Below are positions 36,842-47,247 of a DNA stretch of 64,000 bases, piece by piece. Every line of letters begins with the position of its first letter. The first letter of the stretch is position 1. Source of the stretch: Pseudopyrenochaeta lycopersici. Lineage: Eukaryota > Ascomycota > Dothideomycetes > Pleosporales > Pseudopyrenochaetaceae. The translations under genes and the position numbers were made by a program. The stretch spans positions 2,108,001-2,172,000 of the forward strand of contig NHZP01000004.1 of assembly GCA_003313425.1 (NCBI GenBank), in the 5' to 3' direction. The notes under the pieces were generated by a model that was not told the DNA's origin, made no database searches, and saw nothing but the letters and a program-made list of their open reading frames with translations.

Positions 36842-37275
36842 TATAAAGAATCTTAAAAGCTATTAGTAAGAATAACTAATAAGATTATAAGGTTAGTTCT
36901 CTAGGATAGAGTAAGAGACTAGATAGAAGAGGGTTTAATACTAAGATAGTAAGAGGGTGCTTCTGTAAAGAGTACTAAGGGTTAAGAATAATTAGTATTA
37001 CTATTACTATACTATAGAGTATAATATTAAGTTAAATATAATAAGCTATAAGAGTTTATTATAATAATCTATATATATAGAGAGTCTTATAAGACTATAC
37101 TACTCTTATAGAGTCTTATATAGAGACTAGATATTAGAGTGTAAGATTCTTAAGACTATAAGACTTATAATAAGTTACGTGTTCTTTTCTTAATGCAGCC
37201 TTATGCCTAGCGCACGTACTAGGCCGCGGGCCTTCTTAAGGCGGTTGTCCCTCAGTATGTTCTTAGGTCGTAACA
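36842..37275 (-). repeat. Y 5' LTR
   Basis: 434 bp, homologous to 23388-23821. It keeps more GC near its right end (GCACGTACTAGGCCGCGGG) and is followed by the duplicated AGGGG. Confidence 0.9.
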
Positions 37276-37699
37276 AGGGGAAAGTAATATAAGTAAGTAA
37301 AATTGCCTTATATATTTATAATATAATAGGAAATAAATAGGTAGTAAGCTATTATAGATATAAATTTTAGATGCCTAGTATAGGCGTTAGCTAATTAGAA
37401 TCTGCCCTAGGTGCGACTAGCGTAACTTAGGAAACCCTGTAATTAGCTAACACGCTAACTTTACATTTACGCCTACTAATAATAAAATAAATAGTTAAAA
37501 AGTAACAAAAATTACCTGTTATAATTAGTGTAGGTAAAGGTAAGGTTAAGAAATAATATACAGTAGTAAAAGGATAAAAAACCCCGCCTGCAAAGCTTAT
37601 TACTTCCCTTTTTTAACAATTAATATCTTGCTAGTAGCTAACTATTAACCTTTACTAGACGCTGCTATATTTTATAAACTAGTTTAACTAAGTAAATAA

Positions 37700-40600
37700 T
37701 TATAAGCAGTTCTAGGAGGGACCTACTAGGCACTCTACCTTAATAATCTGTTATGCTAAAACTCCTACCGCCGCCTTAGACTCTAGGCTTATTAGATAAG
37801 TTAGTAACTTACTTAAATATATCTAACTAGCCTTAATTAACGCAGTAAATTACGTATATACCTAATTACAGTATTAATTTCTAGAATTACAGATAATACG
37901 TTATACCTTAGAAGGGTAGGACTACGTTTAAAGACTTCTACGAGGAACTAGTTAAGTAACCATCGCACGTTCAGAAATATATAGTAACTAAGTAGATACT
38001 CTCTTACAGCTTATATGTTAACGAACTCCTTAACCTAGTTAGTGTAGCTGCTTAGGCATTTAAGAATAACGCGGCCCTTATAGCTAAATTTGGAGGTCTA
38101 TACTAGTTTAACGCCTAGTTTCCTATAGTTAAAGATATTAAAGACTATTAAGCTAAGTAAGGTAATAAGTTATAATTAGCTATAAGCTACCTTAAGAGCT
38201 TATATAAGCCTCTTTTTAATTAGGTTATTAGTGTACACATAAGTTTAGTTATATATAGCTATTTAGGCGTTACTAACCTCGTATTCCTCCTGCGATAAGT
38301 TAAGATTACAGACCTTACGCTGTACCTTAACATAGAACTTATCCTATAACTCTAAGATCTAAAAAGGCGTTAAGATAAGTTTATAAACGTAACTAATATT
38401 AGTAATATAAAATTAACCTTATAAATAATTCCTACCTATATAACTTAATTATAGGATAATAAGAACTTAAGAGCGTTAGCTACTAAGAATAGGGTTTAAA
38501 AAGGTAATACAGACGTTTATACTTATACGCGTAAGAATAATAAGAAGTACTTATTCTAGAAAGAAGTACTAAAATAGTTTAAGAAGCTTAAATACTTAAG
38601 TAAGACGCGCACTAATATAGTTATAAAGGATAACTAATAGCTTATTAAATAAGGACTCTAGATATATATATATAGGCTTATTATCTCTTAGATTCGCGCT
38701 ATTAAAGTTATAAGATTAAGTAGGTAATTAAGTTAGTCCTCCTATTAAGGTAGTCTAGGAGTATAGTTACTTATTAAGTATTAGTAACTCTAAAGTAAGT
38801 CGTAATCTATAAGAAGCTATTAATATTTATAGTACGCGTCTATTAATAAGATTATCTAGTCCTTTTAACTTACTTCTTATCTAAAGGCAGAACTAATCTA
38901 ATTAAATAATATTAGGGTAACCTTAAGAAAAGATATCGCATATCTAAGTAACTAATTATAATTAATACTATTAGCCCTAAGACTAATTAGCTTAAAGTAA
39001 ACTTACGCAGCTACTTAATTTAGAGATAGCTAAGTAGGGACGCTTAAAGCGCTTAACGTAAACCTAGATATCCTAGAAAGTATTAAAGGATAAAAAGATT
39101 CTATTATTCTAGCTTTTACCTTACATACTTTTTACAGGTATAAGAATAAAGAATCTATTATAGCTAAAATACTTTTATAAATAAAGCTATATAAGAAAGT
39201 TAAGATCTAGAAGTAGTTTAAGCTCTTAGAGGAATAGTACTGTAAAACTATTAACTACAGTTAACTATTAGATAAGTAAAGTAACTACGTACCTAATCCT
39301 AATTATATCTATTACTTTTACTCTACCTATATTATATCTTATATAGGAGTATTCTATTATAGTATAAACTACTATTAGATCTAAGAAGTCTTACTTATTC
39401 TATACCTCTGTAAAGATAAGATTAGAGAATATTAAGCTAACTTAGTTATATAAGTCCTTTTTATAAAGTTATACTAAAGTAGCTGCACCTATAAGAATCT
39501 TAAGAGCTACTAATATAAGCCTATTTAGACTATACCTAATATTAACTAAGAAGTATTTATAGAGATAATAAAGCTTTAACCTTTAATTAATAAATTTAAA
39601 TAAATAGGGAGTATTATCTGCGACGTCTTTAGCTAGATCTAGAAAGATAAGGAACTAGTTAAAATTATTAATAAAAGCTTTAAGATATATAACTACTATA
39701 CTCGCTAGATTAGTAGCAAAGATAACCTTAGTTAGGGACGTATAATATATTACTTATTACTGTAGTAGCTAGTCTACAGAGATCTTAAATATTACCTAAT
39801 CTATATAGCTATTTAAAGGGAGCCTTACCTTATCTTATACCTATACTACGCTAAATATATAAAACTAGGTAATAAAACTTACTTCTGCTACGTTAATCTT
39901 AATATTACTTAGGTAGTTTACTCTAGACGCGGAGTAGATATAATTTAAAGCAGTATCTCTTTTAATAATAAGGATAAATATAACTATACTAAGATATTAC
40001 TAGGCTTCTATAATATTATTAATAGTTACTAAGAATAGTATAAGAACTTAGGTTAAGATAATAGTATAAGGCTAATTAAATTATAGAGTAATACTACACA
40101 CTTCCTACAGGAACTAAGAGAGAAGTAGCCTAACGTATAATAGATAAAGCAGCTATATAAATAAGGTAAGGTAAGAATTTTAAATCTACGCCTGCCTTAT
40201 AGCTTAACTAGACTATCTACTATTAAATAATAAACTATACTACCTTAGTATATAAAAGTTAATAATAATATAGAAACTATAGAGGTTCCTAAGATAGGCA
40301 GCTACTAATTAATTATAACTACTTATTAGCATCTTACTAAGGCCCTATATACGCCCTCTAGTTACCTAAATAAATATAGAGGTATTAAATAGCCTTTCCT
40401 AAGAGCTACGTAACTTATTTATAGTTATCCTATCTTATAAGTAGTTAGTAGCCTTATTAGGTAGGATAACTTTATTATTTAAGACGCTATACATAATATA
40501 TTTAACCTAGATATAAGTACCTATAAAGATATTATAGTAGAAATCTAAGCTAGCTAAAAAGAGACTATAAGGATAGTAAAACGTTACTAAGAGATTATTA

Positions 40601-41226
40601 AGATATATAAAGAGGCTGCGTATTAATTAGATAGTAATATTCCTTCTTAGTCCTACTTCTTTAATAAAGGAAAGCACTTAGCTTAGATAAGTAAATAGTA
40701 TATTTATAATAGAGAGGTTAATAAGGATACAGCCTTATTATAACTTCTTAATAAATTAAGCTAGGAAGAATAAGCTTAGCCTAATACGCTTAACTAATAA
40801 ACAGCGTCTCTAAGCGTTTATTACTCTTATAGTAGAACCTTATTAGCAGGTTTACTATTAAGCTTATTAAGTTCGCCCGTAAGTATATTACTACTAACTC
40901 CTTATTCTACTAGGCTTCTTATTACCCACGATAAGCTTTATAAGGACCTACTACTAATAACTAGGCCTACTAGGAAGTTAACTTAGCAGCTAGAAAGGAG
41001 TAAGGGAAGTAAGAGGACTTAGCGCAGCTAGCAGATTTAGAGCTAAAAGGTTAAGTAAATCTAAGAGATAGAAGATAAGAAGTAAGAGATATAAGGAGAT
41101 AAGGCGTAGGTTAGGAGACAGTCTAAGATCTCTTTCCTTTATAGTTATTTATATTCTATCTTAGGTTAAGTTAACCTTTTTCTTTTATTATTTTCTTTTA
41201 TTTTACCTCTTATAATAGGATGCTAA
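37700..41226 (+). pseudogene. extra ORF of X: dioxygenase-like protein family (about 1150 codons)
   Basis: One plus-strand frame runs from about 37.7 kb to a stop at 41224-41226 and is broken only by TAG/TAA at likely Gln/Trp/Arg codons. The N-terminal half is Leu/Gln-rich and unrecognised. At 39880-39903 it reads YFCYVNLNI; reverting RIP changes gives an HxD (TAC from CAC, AAT from GAT), followed by a GxDxIQxSISFxN block. At 40192-40245 it reads LPYSLTRLST and then TILP, which reverts to an H followed by an Arg. HxD..H..R is the ligand pattern of 2OG-Fe(II) dioxygenases. A homologous ORF lies in U2. The C-terminus is Lys/Gln/Ser-rich. It sits directly before the purine tract and 3' LTR. Enzyme class is inference. 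Confidence 0.55.
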
Positions 41227-41246
41227 GCTTTATAGGGTAAAGCTCT

Positions 41247-41261
41247 TAAGTAGGGGAGGTA
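41247..41261 (+). promoter_or_regulatory. polypurine tract of X
   Basis: AAGTAGGGGAGGT directly precedes the 3' LTR. U2 has the near-identical tract AAAGTAGGGGAGG before its own 3' LTR. Confidence 0.8.
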
Positions 41262-41589
41262 TGTGCTAATATACTTAGTAACGTAGTTACTAAGGGTATC
41301 TTAGCTAGGATTAGGTAGGCTTAGCTAGGAAATCTAGGTATAAAGGTAGATAGATAGGACCTCCTTAGGAGGCATTAAATCTACTAAGTATCGCCTACGC
41401 TGTACTATTAAGTCCTGCTTTAACAGAGTCTCGATTATTCAATTCACCGTTGCCTATCTACCCTTGTCTACCTCGTTACCCGTCCCCGCACCTCACCATC
41501 TCAACCAACACGAGATGCTCAGTTGCTTCTACTGCGCGCAAGGCTACCATCAAAAGAGAGAAGTTGGCTGAGGCCTCTGTTCCTACACA
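41262..41589 (+). repeat. X 3' LTR
   Basis: 328 bp, matching 15894-16221. Here the inner part is mutated (TGTGCTAATATAC at the start) and the outer part, from about 41450, is clean, ending CCTACACA. This mirrors the 5' LTR. Confidence 0.88.
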
Positions 41590-41670
41590 CTATAACTAGA
41601 AACCTTAAATTAGTGTATTTAGCTTATATATAACTAGCTTTTTAATTTCCTAGACTAAATAATAGAAGAG

Positions 41671-41921
41671 TGTAATAGGCTGCGCCCTTTGAGCAGGAGA
41701 GGCTTCGCTACTATCGCACGGGGAAGGAACTCCTTAATCTCCTCTGCCCCCTTTCTTATAAGCTTGTATAAGTTAGTAGCTAGGGGAGTACGTTCCTCTT
41801 TACTTGTACAAATATATATATATATATCCTCTAAGGATACCTGTAACCTCTTCTCTATCTTTCTCCTTCTGTAGTATAGGACAAATGCATACTCGTTAGC
41901 TAGGCCTCTTCGCCTATAACA
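41671..41921 (+). repeat. solo LTR of the Z family
   Basis: 251 bp, TGTAATAGGCTGCGCCC..CGCCTATAACA, with perfect duplication AAGAG (41666-41670 and 41922-41926). It is the product of LTR-LTR recombination of a third complete Z insertion. Confidence 0.9.
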
Positions 41922-41929
41922 AAGAGCAA

Positions 41930-42160
41930 AGTAAAGATTTAGAAAATAGAAATAATAAAGAGTAGCTAGTAGTAGTAAAGGTAGTAGCTAAAAAGAGTTA
42001 ATTAAAACTAAGTAAATATTACTCTAAGACAGAGGTAGACCGTAGATACCTCTTTAATTACGCTACTATCTTAGACCTATTATAAAAGCTTATAGTATAT
42101 AAAGTACTTTTATTATAGCTATTTATTATAATAAATAATCTAATAGTAGCTCTAAAATAA
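41930..42160 (+). pseudogene. possible hAT transposase fragment
   Basis: A plus-strand frame reads a patch like LSKYYSKTEVDRRYLFNYATILDLLQKL. hAT transposases carry KYYxKT..... YxIATxLDPxxKL before their dimerisation domain. The match is by eye and short. Downstream sequence to 43.0 kb could not be aligned to the family. Confidence 0.35.
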
Positions 42161-43050
42161 TATGTAAGACACTTAAGATAAATATAACTACTACTAATAA
42201 TTTCTTAAATATCTTAATTAATATAATAGTTAAGAAACTAGTAGCTCTACTTTATTCTTATTAACTTATCTTTAATATATATAAAGTATAAAGTAGTTTT
42301 AGAAACTTTTATCCTTAGTTTATTTATAATTAAGTAGCCTCTTATATATAAAGTTAGTATCTAATAAAGGTTAAGATATAAACTCTAATAAGATAGAAGA
42401 GAAGAAAAAGTAAACTTACTAAGAAAGAGAATCTTACTTTAGTACCTTTTATATAATAGTAAGTAATTCTTTTAATATTCTAAATTAGTAGAAAGTAAAT
42501 AAAGCTACTTATCTTAAGCTTACTTAGGTTATAAGAGATACTTTACTAATCTAGATTACTATAGTTAGTATTAAGCATATTTTTAATACTACTAAAGATA
42601 TAATTAGTAACTAAAGGTACTACTTAAGCGCTTAGAAAACCTAGTAAATTCTTTTCTTTAAATATACTATCCTTTAGAAAGAAGAGTAGCGCGTAGAGGA
42701 GGATAGAAAAGATTATAATAAAGTAGATAATCTATTTAAGCTTCTAGCTTAGATAGATAATCTAGATAGTATTAAAAAGAGTTTTAAAATATTAGTAGCG
42801 TAGATAAAAAGAAAGAAGAGGACTTATAACTACTACTATAGAAGTATTAAATTGTATAGCCTCCTTTATAATACTTAATTACTATAATTAATAGCTATAA
42901 TAAAGCTAGTTTTCTCTTATAAAAATTTAGTAAATATAGTAGAGTACTCTTTAAAGTTCTAGGCTTATTTTTATAATATAGTTCTAAAATAGTTTAGTTT
43001 CTTTTCTAAGTATAGTAATCTATCTATTTTATAAGATAACTTTAGTAGGT
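42161..43050. other. AT-rich degraded stretch
   Basis: Dense TpA and stops in all frames, with Lys/Arg/Glu-rich pieces near 42660-42830. No domain read. Probably the continuation of a DNA-transposon relic. Confidence 0.45.
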
Positions 43051-43059
43051 ACCTATAAC

Positions 43060-43215
43060 TAAACCTAAACCTATACGTGTATAACCTTAGTCTTAACCTA
43101 ACCTAGAGTCCGTGCGACCTAACCCTAACCCCAACCTACTTATCTATAACCCTATACCCAACCTATACTGATAACAGGTACTCCTAACCTATTTACTACC
43201 CTAGTCTTAACCCTA
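43060..43215. repeat. degenerate telomere-like CCCTAA tract
   Basis: Many close copies of CCTAA/CCCTAA variants, for example ACCTAACCCTAACCCCAACC near 43120 and CTTAACCCTAAAGC near 43205, mixed with changed units. Fungal telomeres are usually (TTAGGG)n, and this strand shows the C-rich complement. It lies just left of the gene island. Confidence 0.55.
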
Positions 43216-43949
43216 AAGCTGGTTGCAAACTAGAACGCTATAAGTGCTAAGAATAACTATGTTACTATATATTAGAATATAATTTATAGTAGTCTAAATA
43301 AGCTCAAACCTTATAACAATAAAAGTAGTATTAATAATTTATTTGTAATTACAGCTGCGGCTCGAATATAGGATGCAATCTATAGAAACCACTTGTAGGT
43401 TCTACAATACGCACTTAACTAGACTAATAACTCTATAGTAGCACTTTAAGCTATATTCTACATTGTTATGTAAATAGCTTATTATAACTAGTTTGCTAAC
43501 TATAACCTTAGTGCTACTTTAACTTACGCTATGGTAGAGTCGCGTTACGTGCTGCTAATTTGGAGACAATTTATCGCGATAGTTAGTCTTCTTGGCCTGC
43601 ACTTCGTACTGCTTGTAGTAGCACTCGTCTTATTCTTAACGCGAATAGAAATGTTATTACTAGGTAACACTTAGCAAGTGGTTGTATAACTCTACTTAAT
43701 AGACATAGTGGCTGCGATCTAGCATGGTGCTATGGCTACTAACATTGAGGTGTTGAAGTCTATCAAGAGTAGTGGTATGGATCAAGGCAGAGTCATTATC
43801 AGGCGGTCTGAGCGCAACGGACGGCTTGAGGCTGTTACAGTTATTCCAGGTCGCTGAAGTTGAGGCACGTGGTATATTATTTTCTACTTGTGACTATTAA
43901 TGATAACTTGGCGAGGAGCCTAAACTTCCATTCCCTATAACTAATGCCT
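43216..43949. other. transition from AT-rich block to gene island
   Basis: Composition rises toward normal, mainly after 43540. No frame with coding character was found. The last about 100 bases probably include the 3' UTR of the permease gene. Confidence 0.4.
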
Positions 43950-46039
43950 TCAGCTGTGAACAACTTCATCCAGTTCTTGTGCGGATACCTGCGGCGGAGA
44001 GAGTACCCTCATTTCCTCCTTGCGCTGGGTTTGCGGATCCAGATCAAGTTCGTCCGTTTTATACCACTTCAGTCTATCCAGGGTCTGCGAAAGAACTGCA
44101 AAGTCATTGCTTGTGCGAACCCACATCCGGCGGTTGATAAGCTTGAAGATGACGAATAGCACAAAGAGGATGATGGGGCTCGCGTAGCCGATCGCGACTT
44201 TTGAAAACGTGATATCCTTATCCCACCATGTCGCGCTGCAGAAAGCGAAGACGATGACGCAGCCTGTAATTGCGGCGATGGCGGGAAGCGGTTGTAGGAA
44301 AGCAAGCACCGTGAATGGTCGGTAAGAGCCGTCGCTGCGATTGAATTGTTGGTACTCGTCGACGAGATTCTGGTCGCAGCGTTTGAGCCTGTGTAGATTA
44401 TTAACAGAGCTTGAGATGTGGTGAAGCATAATGGGCTTGACGGACCAGATGTAGTAGCGCAAATACGCAAAGGATATGGAAGCCCAGACAATCAGGCAGC
44501 TGACACTCGCAGAGATCTGGAATATCTCGATGACCTTAGTAAATCGTCAGTCTGGTCGTGTCATTACCTAACTGATCGTAACTTACATATTGTACTGCAT
44601 ATCCGCCTTTCAGACTGAGAAATGGCAACCATATAAACGCGACTGCTGAGAAAACCAGGGCACGAGCCGGGACTCCAGTCTTTGGCACCACCACAGAAAA
44701 GCTATGCAGGAATTTACCCAGCCAGTTCGTCGTTGGCACATCCCTCGCAATACCGTAAAGTGTTCGCGATGCGACGTAGAGTGAGGTATTACTAGCTGAT
44801 ATGACGCTAAAGATCATAGCACCGTTCAAAAAGCCTGCTAAACCTTTTTGTCCCTGGGCCCAGAGTGCAAGTATGGTGGGACTACTGGAGGTCGGGTCCT
44901 TGAGGTTTTTGGTATCTGTTGCGCCGTCCCCTATGCCGGCATAGATCAATGGGAGATGCCCATTTTGCCATGAGACGTTGAGGCACTGTCCAAGTAGACA
45001 TAAAAAGTATAGTAAAAGTACGATGTAAGCGATTGACTGAGATGGAAGCCGTAAAGAGCGAGATGCGTGTGCTTCGAATGCGGTTACGGCGACGGTTTCG
45101 ATGCCAAGGAAACCAAAAGCGATCATGGGGATCACATAGCTACCTGAAGTTTAGCTCTACAGATTCATGATACACGTTCTCGGACTCTGGAAGACTTACG
45201 CGAGGGCGCGGTACTTGTTGGTAGTGAAAGTCTCGTTGTATTTAAAGCCGTCTTGTATCGCTACTCTAATTAGCACTGCTTATGATACTGGCTATGTAGA
45301 CTTACGTCCATCTCCAGACCAAAAGCTTTCTATTATATGTTAGACGATGTGAGAGTGGCTGAATGTTTTTGACGTACGTTGTGCAGCCATAACATAAAGA
45401 ACGATAGTGACACCCAACACGAGCATGATCTTGAGGATGCCACCAATAGCCTCTATCCATCCGAAAGTCCCAACACCGACAAGGTTTATGGCGACAAGAA
45501 CTCCAGGTGTGACAAAATAGAAGAGTATAATCTGCCAGACCTGCTTCAATCCCCAGTATACAGCCAAGTTCGCCGCTGCGAGGTTTTGCGTAGCAAAGAT
45601 TGAGGAGTATGTGAACCTGTACAGATATCAGCGCCATGTTCCATACCAGAACTTGCTGAATGCCTACCAGTATGCGATACCAACTGCCCATGCGAGGTCC
45701 TGATCTACGAAAGCTCGCACGTATTCGACGATCGCGTTTGGGGCCGGAAAGAGCTGGGTCAACTCGCTCAAGCCTTCGGCGGCACAGATTGCAATTACTC
45801 CTGCCATATTGAGTCAGCTTTCGATGGAGAAAACGGTATTGGCGGAAGAAGGTGTCACACCCATAATGACCAGAGCAACCAAAGCTCCGGCCGGGCCAGC
45901 GACCTCCATCGACGGGCCACCATTGCTGAAGATGCCGCCACCTATTACGGCGCTGATGACAATAGACTGTTCGCAGTTATGTCAGCTGGAGTTTCAGAGT
46001 GATAGAAGTCTACACAGGTATCATACGAAGATCATCCAT
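43950..46039 (-). CDS. amino-acid permease, APC superfamily (8 exons)
   Basis: Plasma-membrane-type transporter expected to import amino acids with protons. Exons on the minus strand: 46016-46039, 45861-45966, 45668-45800, 45378-45616, 45306-45329, 45200-45260, 44587-45139, 43950-44534. They join in frame to 574 residues, usual for fungal permeases. Introns are 45-60 bp with GT..AG ends. The first membrane segment has VISAVIGGGIFSNGG,P, the APC signature. Later pieces match the family: LFPAPNAIVEYVRAFVD, AYW/FTYSSIFATQNLAAANL, and IAFGFLGIE. About 12 hydrophobic segments can be followed. The C-terminal tail is charged. The start is uncertain: only about 8 residues precede membrane segment 1, while relatives have tens. 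Another ATG (46141-46143, MPAEANPPK) could begin an upstream exon, but I could not splice it in frame. Substrate unknown. Confidence 0.85.
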
Positions 46040-46143
46040 CCCTGGAGATTTTGCCTACGCTGCGTCAGCCTTGTACCTAGACACCAAACTATCTACATGA
46101 ATGCAACTAACTTCAATTTCGGCGGATTTGCCTCGGCAGGCAT

Positions 46144-46511
46144 GATCGCAGCTCCTTGCACCAGCTCTAGGCGTCAAAAGAAGCTGCTGGGCAGTAGGGT
46201 TGATATCACGCGCATGAAATGGCAGGGCAGGCTGGTTATCTAGCAGCCTAGTCGTCCTCAGCTTTGGAGGACTTGACCAGGCTGAGAAAGGCTGAAGCGC
46301 GTGGAGGGCGCGATGGCAACCTCCACTCGGCTATGTTGAGCAGCCTTTCCAGTAGCATTACTCTCTTCATGCAGCCTGCTAGGAATGACTCCGCTGCGGA
46401 AGCCATGAGGCAGACAAGATATAATACGATCGGACGGTCATGGATACCACACGCAAGACGATCCGAAACCCCAAGGCGCTTTCCTGAACGATTTGCAACT
46501 TTTTTTGCACT
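46144..46511. other. intergenic region, divergent upstream sequences
   Basis: It lies between the permease (minus) and a small plus-strand gene. Composition is normal. Overlapping frames exist on both strands but none has family resemblance or splice support. It probably holds both promoters. Confidence 0.4.
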
Positions 46512-46831
46512 ATGGTCCTCAACGTCATCGAGCCCGCCCAAACGCGGTACATTCTGGCTGCAGAGGATTTAGAGAACTTCCTGAAAGAAAAGTTTGGCGA
46601 GAAGAATCCGGACTACGACTTTAAGGTTGAGGTGTGCGACACGATAAAAAAGACAAACCAAGTTCACAGCTTACTGTCGCGCAGCACGTATGTGATAGGT
46701 GGACCTTCGAAGCGCCTGAGAAAGTAGACCCGGTATGTATGGTCATTTTTGTCCTCATTAAAATTCTAATCAAGCCCCAGGAAGAGATCCTGTGCGTATC
46801 GCATTGGAAGAACATCACTGCGTTCCACTAA
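46512..46831 (+). CDS. small hypothetical protein, 72 residues, three exons
   Basis: Exons 46512-46631, 46685-46732 and 46781-46831 join in phase 0 at both junctions. Introns are 53 and 48 bp, GTGTGC..CGCAG and GTATGT..CCCAG. The product begins MVLNVIEPAQTRYILAAEDL, continues with a Lys/Glu-rich segment and DRWTFEAPEKVDP, and ends with WKNITAFH. No signal peptide, membrane segment or known domain. The second intron has a textbook donor and the frame would otherwise stop, which supports a real spliced gene. It may also be the broken N-terminus of a larger gene. It lies on the same strand as the CorA-like gene, 416 bp upstream of it. Confidence 0.45.
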
Positions 46832-47247
46832 ACAGCTTTACAGGAATCTCATTGACGAAATCGAGGCAGGAGGGTAGGAGCGGATGGGCGGCGGGGCAAG
46901 TGTTTGCGGTTGGATGAGGCTCTGCGATGATTCCTGAAAATCGAGTTGACCAATTGATTGTTGCCGCGCTGAGATGGTGTGTGATGGGCCTATCAGAATA
47001 TACTTGTTAGCGAAGCATGAACTTTTATGTGCGGCTGAGCTGCGCCCATCTGCGAGACGGACTTTGCCACTGGGCTGGGCTGTCGTGTGACGATCATGCT
47101 GCGACCAGGCTGAAATCATGATTTTGACCGCAGCATTGCTGTGCCTTCTTTCTTGACTGGTTTCAGTGCGCTTTGCAGGGAGGATAATTGGACTATATAT
47201 CATTTTCTAGCCTCAAGTGACCGCTGCCTCATTCAATTTCGTGTATA
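46832..47247. other. intergenic, upstream of the CorA-like gene
   Basis: Normal composition and no convincing frame. It should contain the promoter of the plus-strand CorA-like gene. No clear regulatory motif read. Confidence 0.4.

Larger units (their letters stand above)
23388..37275 (-). mobile_element. Y: Ty3/gypsy chromovirus nested in X
   Basis: Its 434-bp LTRs lie at both ends, with perfect duplication AGGGG (23383-23387 and 37276-37280). The internal region runs on the minus strand: gag at 34886-36830, pol below it, chromodomain near the left LTR. It is itself interrupted by a solo LTR (26654-26884) and by Z2 (28152-34880). Net length is about 6.9 kb. Confidence 0.9.
15894..41589 (+). 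mobile_element. X: large LTR retrotransposon, split by nested element Y
   Basis: Its 328-bp LTRs are at 15894 and 41262. CTAT lies just outside both ends (15890-15893 and 41590-41593), taken as a 4-bp target duplication. A primer-site-like segment follows the 5' LTR and a purine tract precedes the 3' LTR. Without Y and its extra 5-bp duplication, X is about 11.8 kb. It holds gag, pol (protease, RT, RNase H, integrase) and a long extra ORF, all on the plus strand. All frames are heavily RIP-mutated. Confidence 0.82.

Noticed and set aside
37700..41226. Dioxygenase-like ORF as a trapped host gene
   Set aside because: A homologous ORF sits in the same place next to the purine tract of another LTR element, so it belongs to the elements.
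41689..41874. Open frame of 61 codons as a gene
   Set aside because: Entirely inside a Z solo LTR.
46248..46572. Overlapping frames of about 100 codons on both strands between permease and the small gene
   Set aside because: No domain, no splice support, and mutual overlap. More likely promoter sequence.
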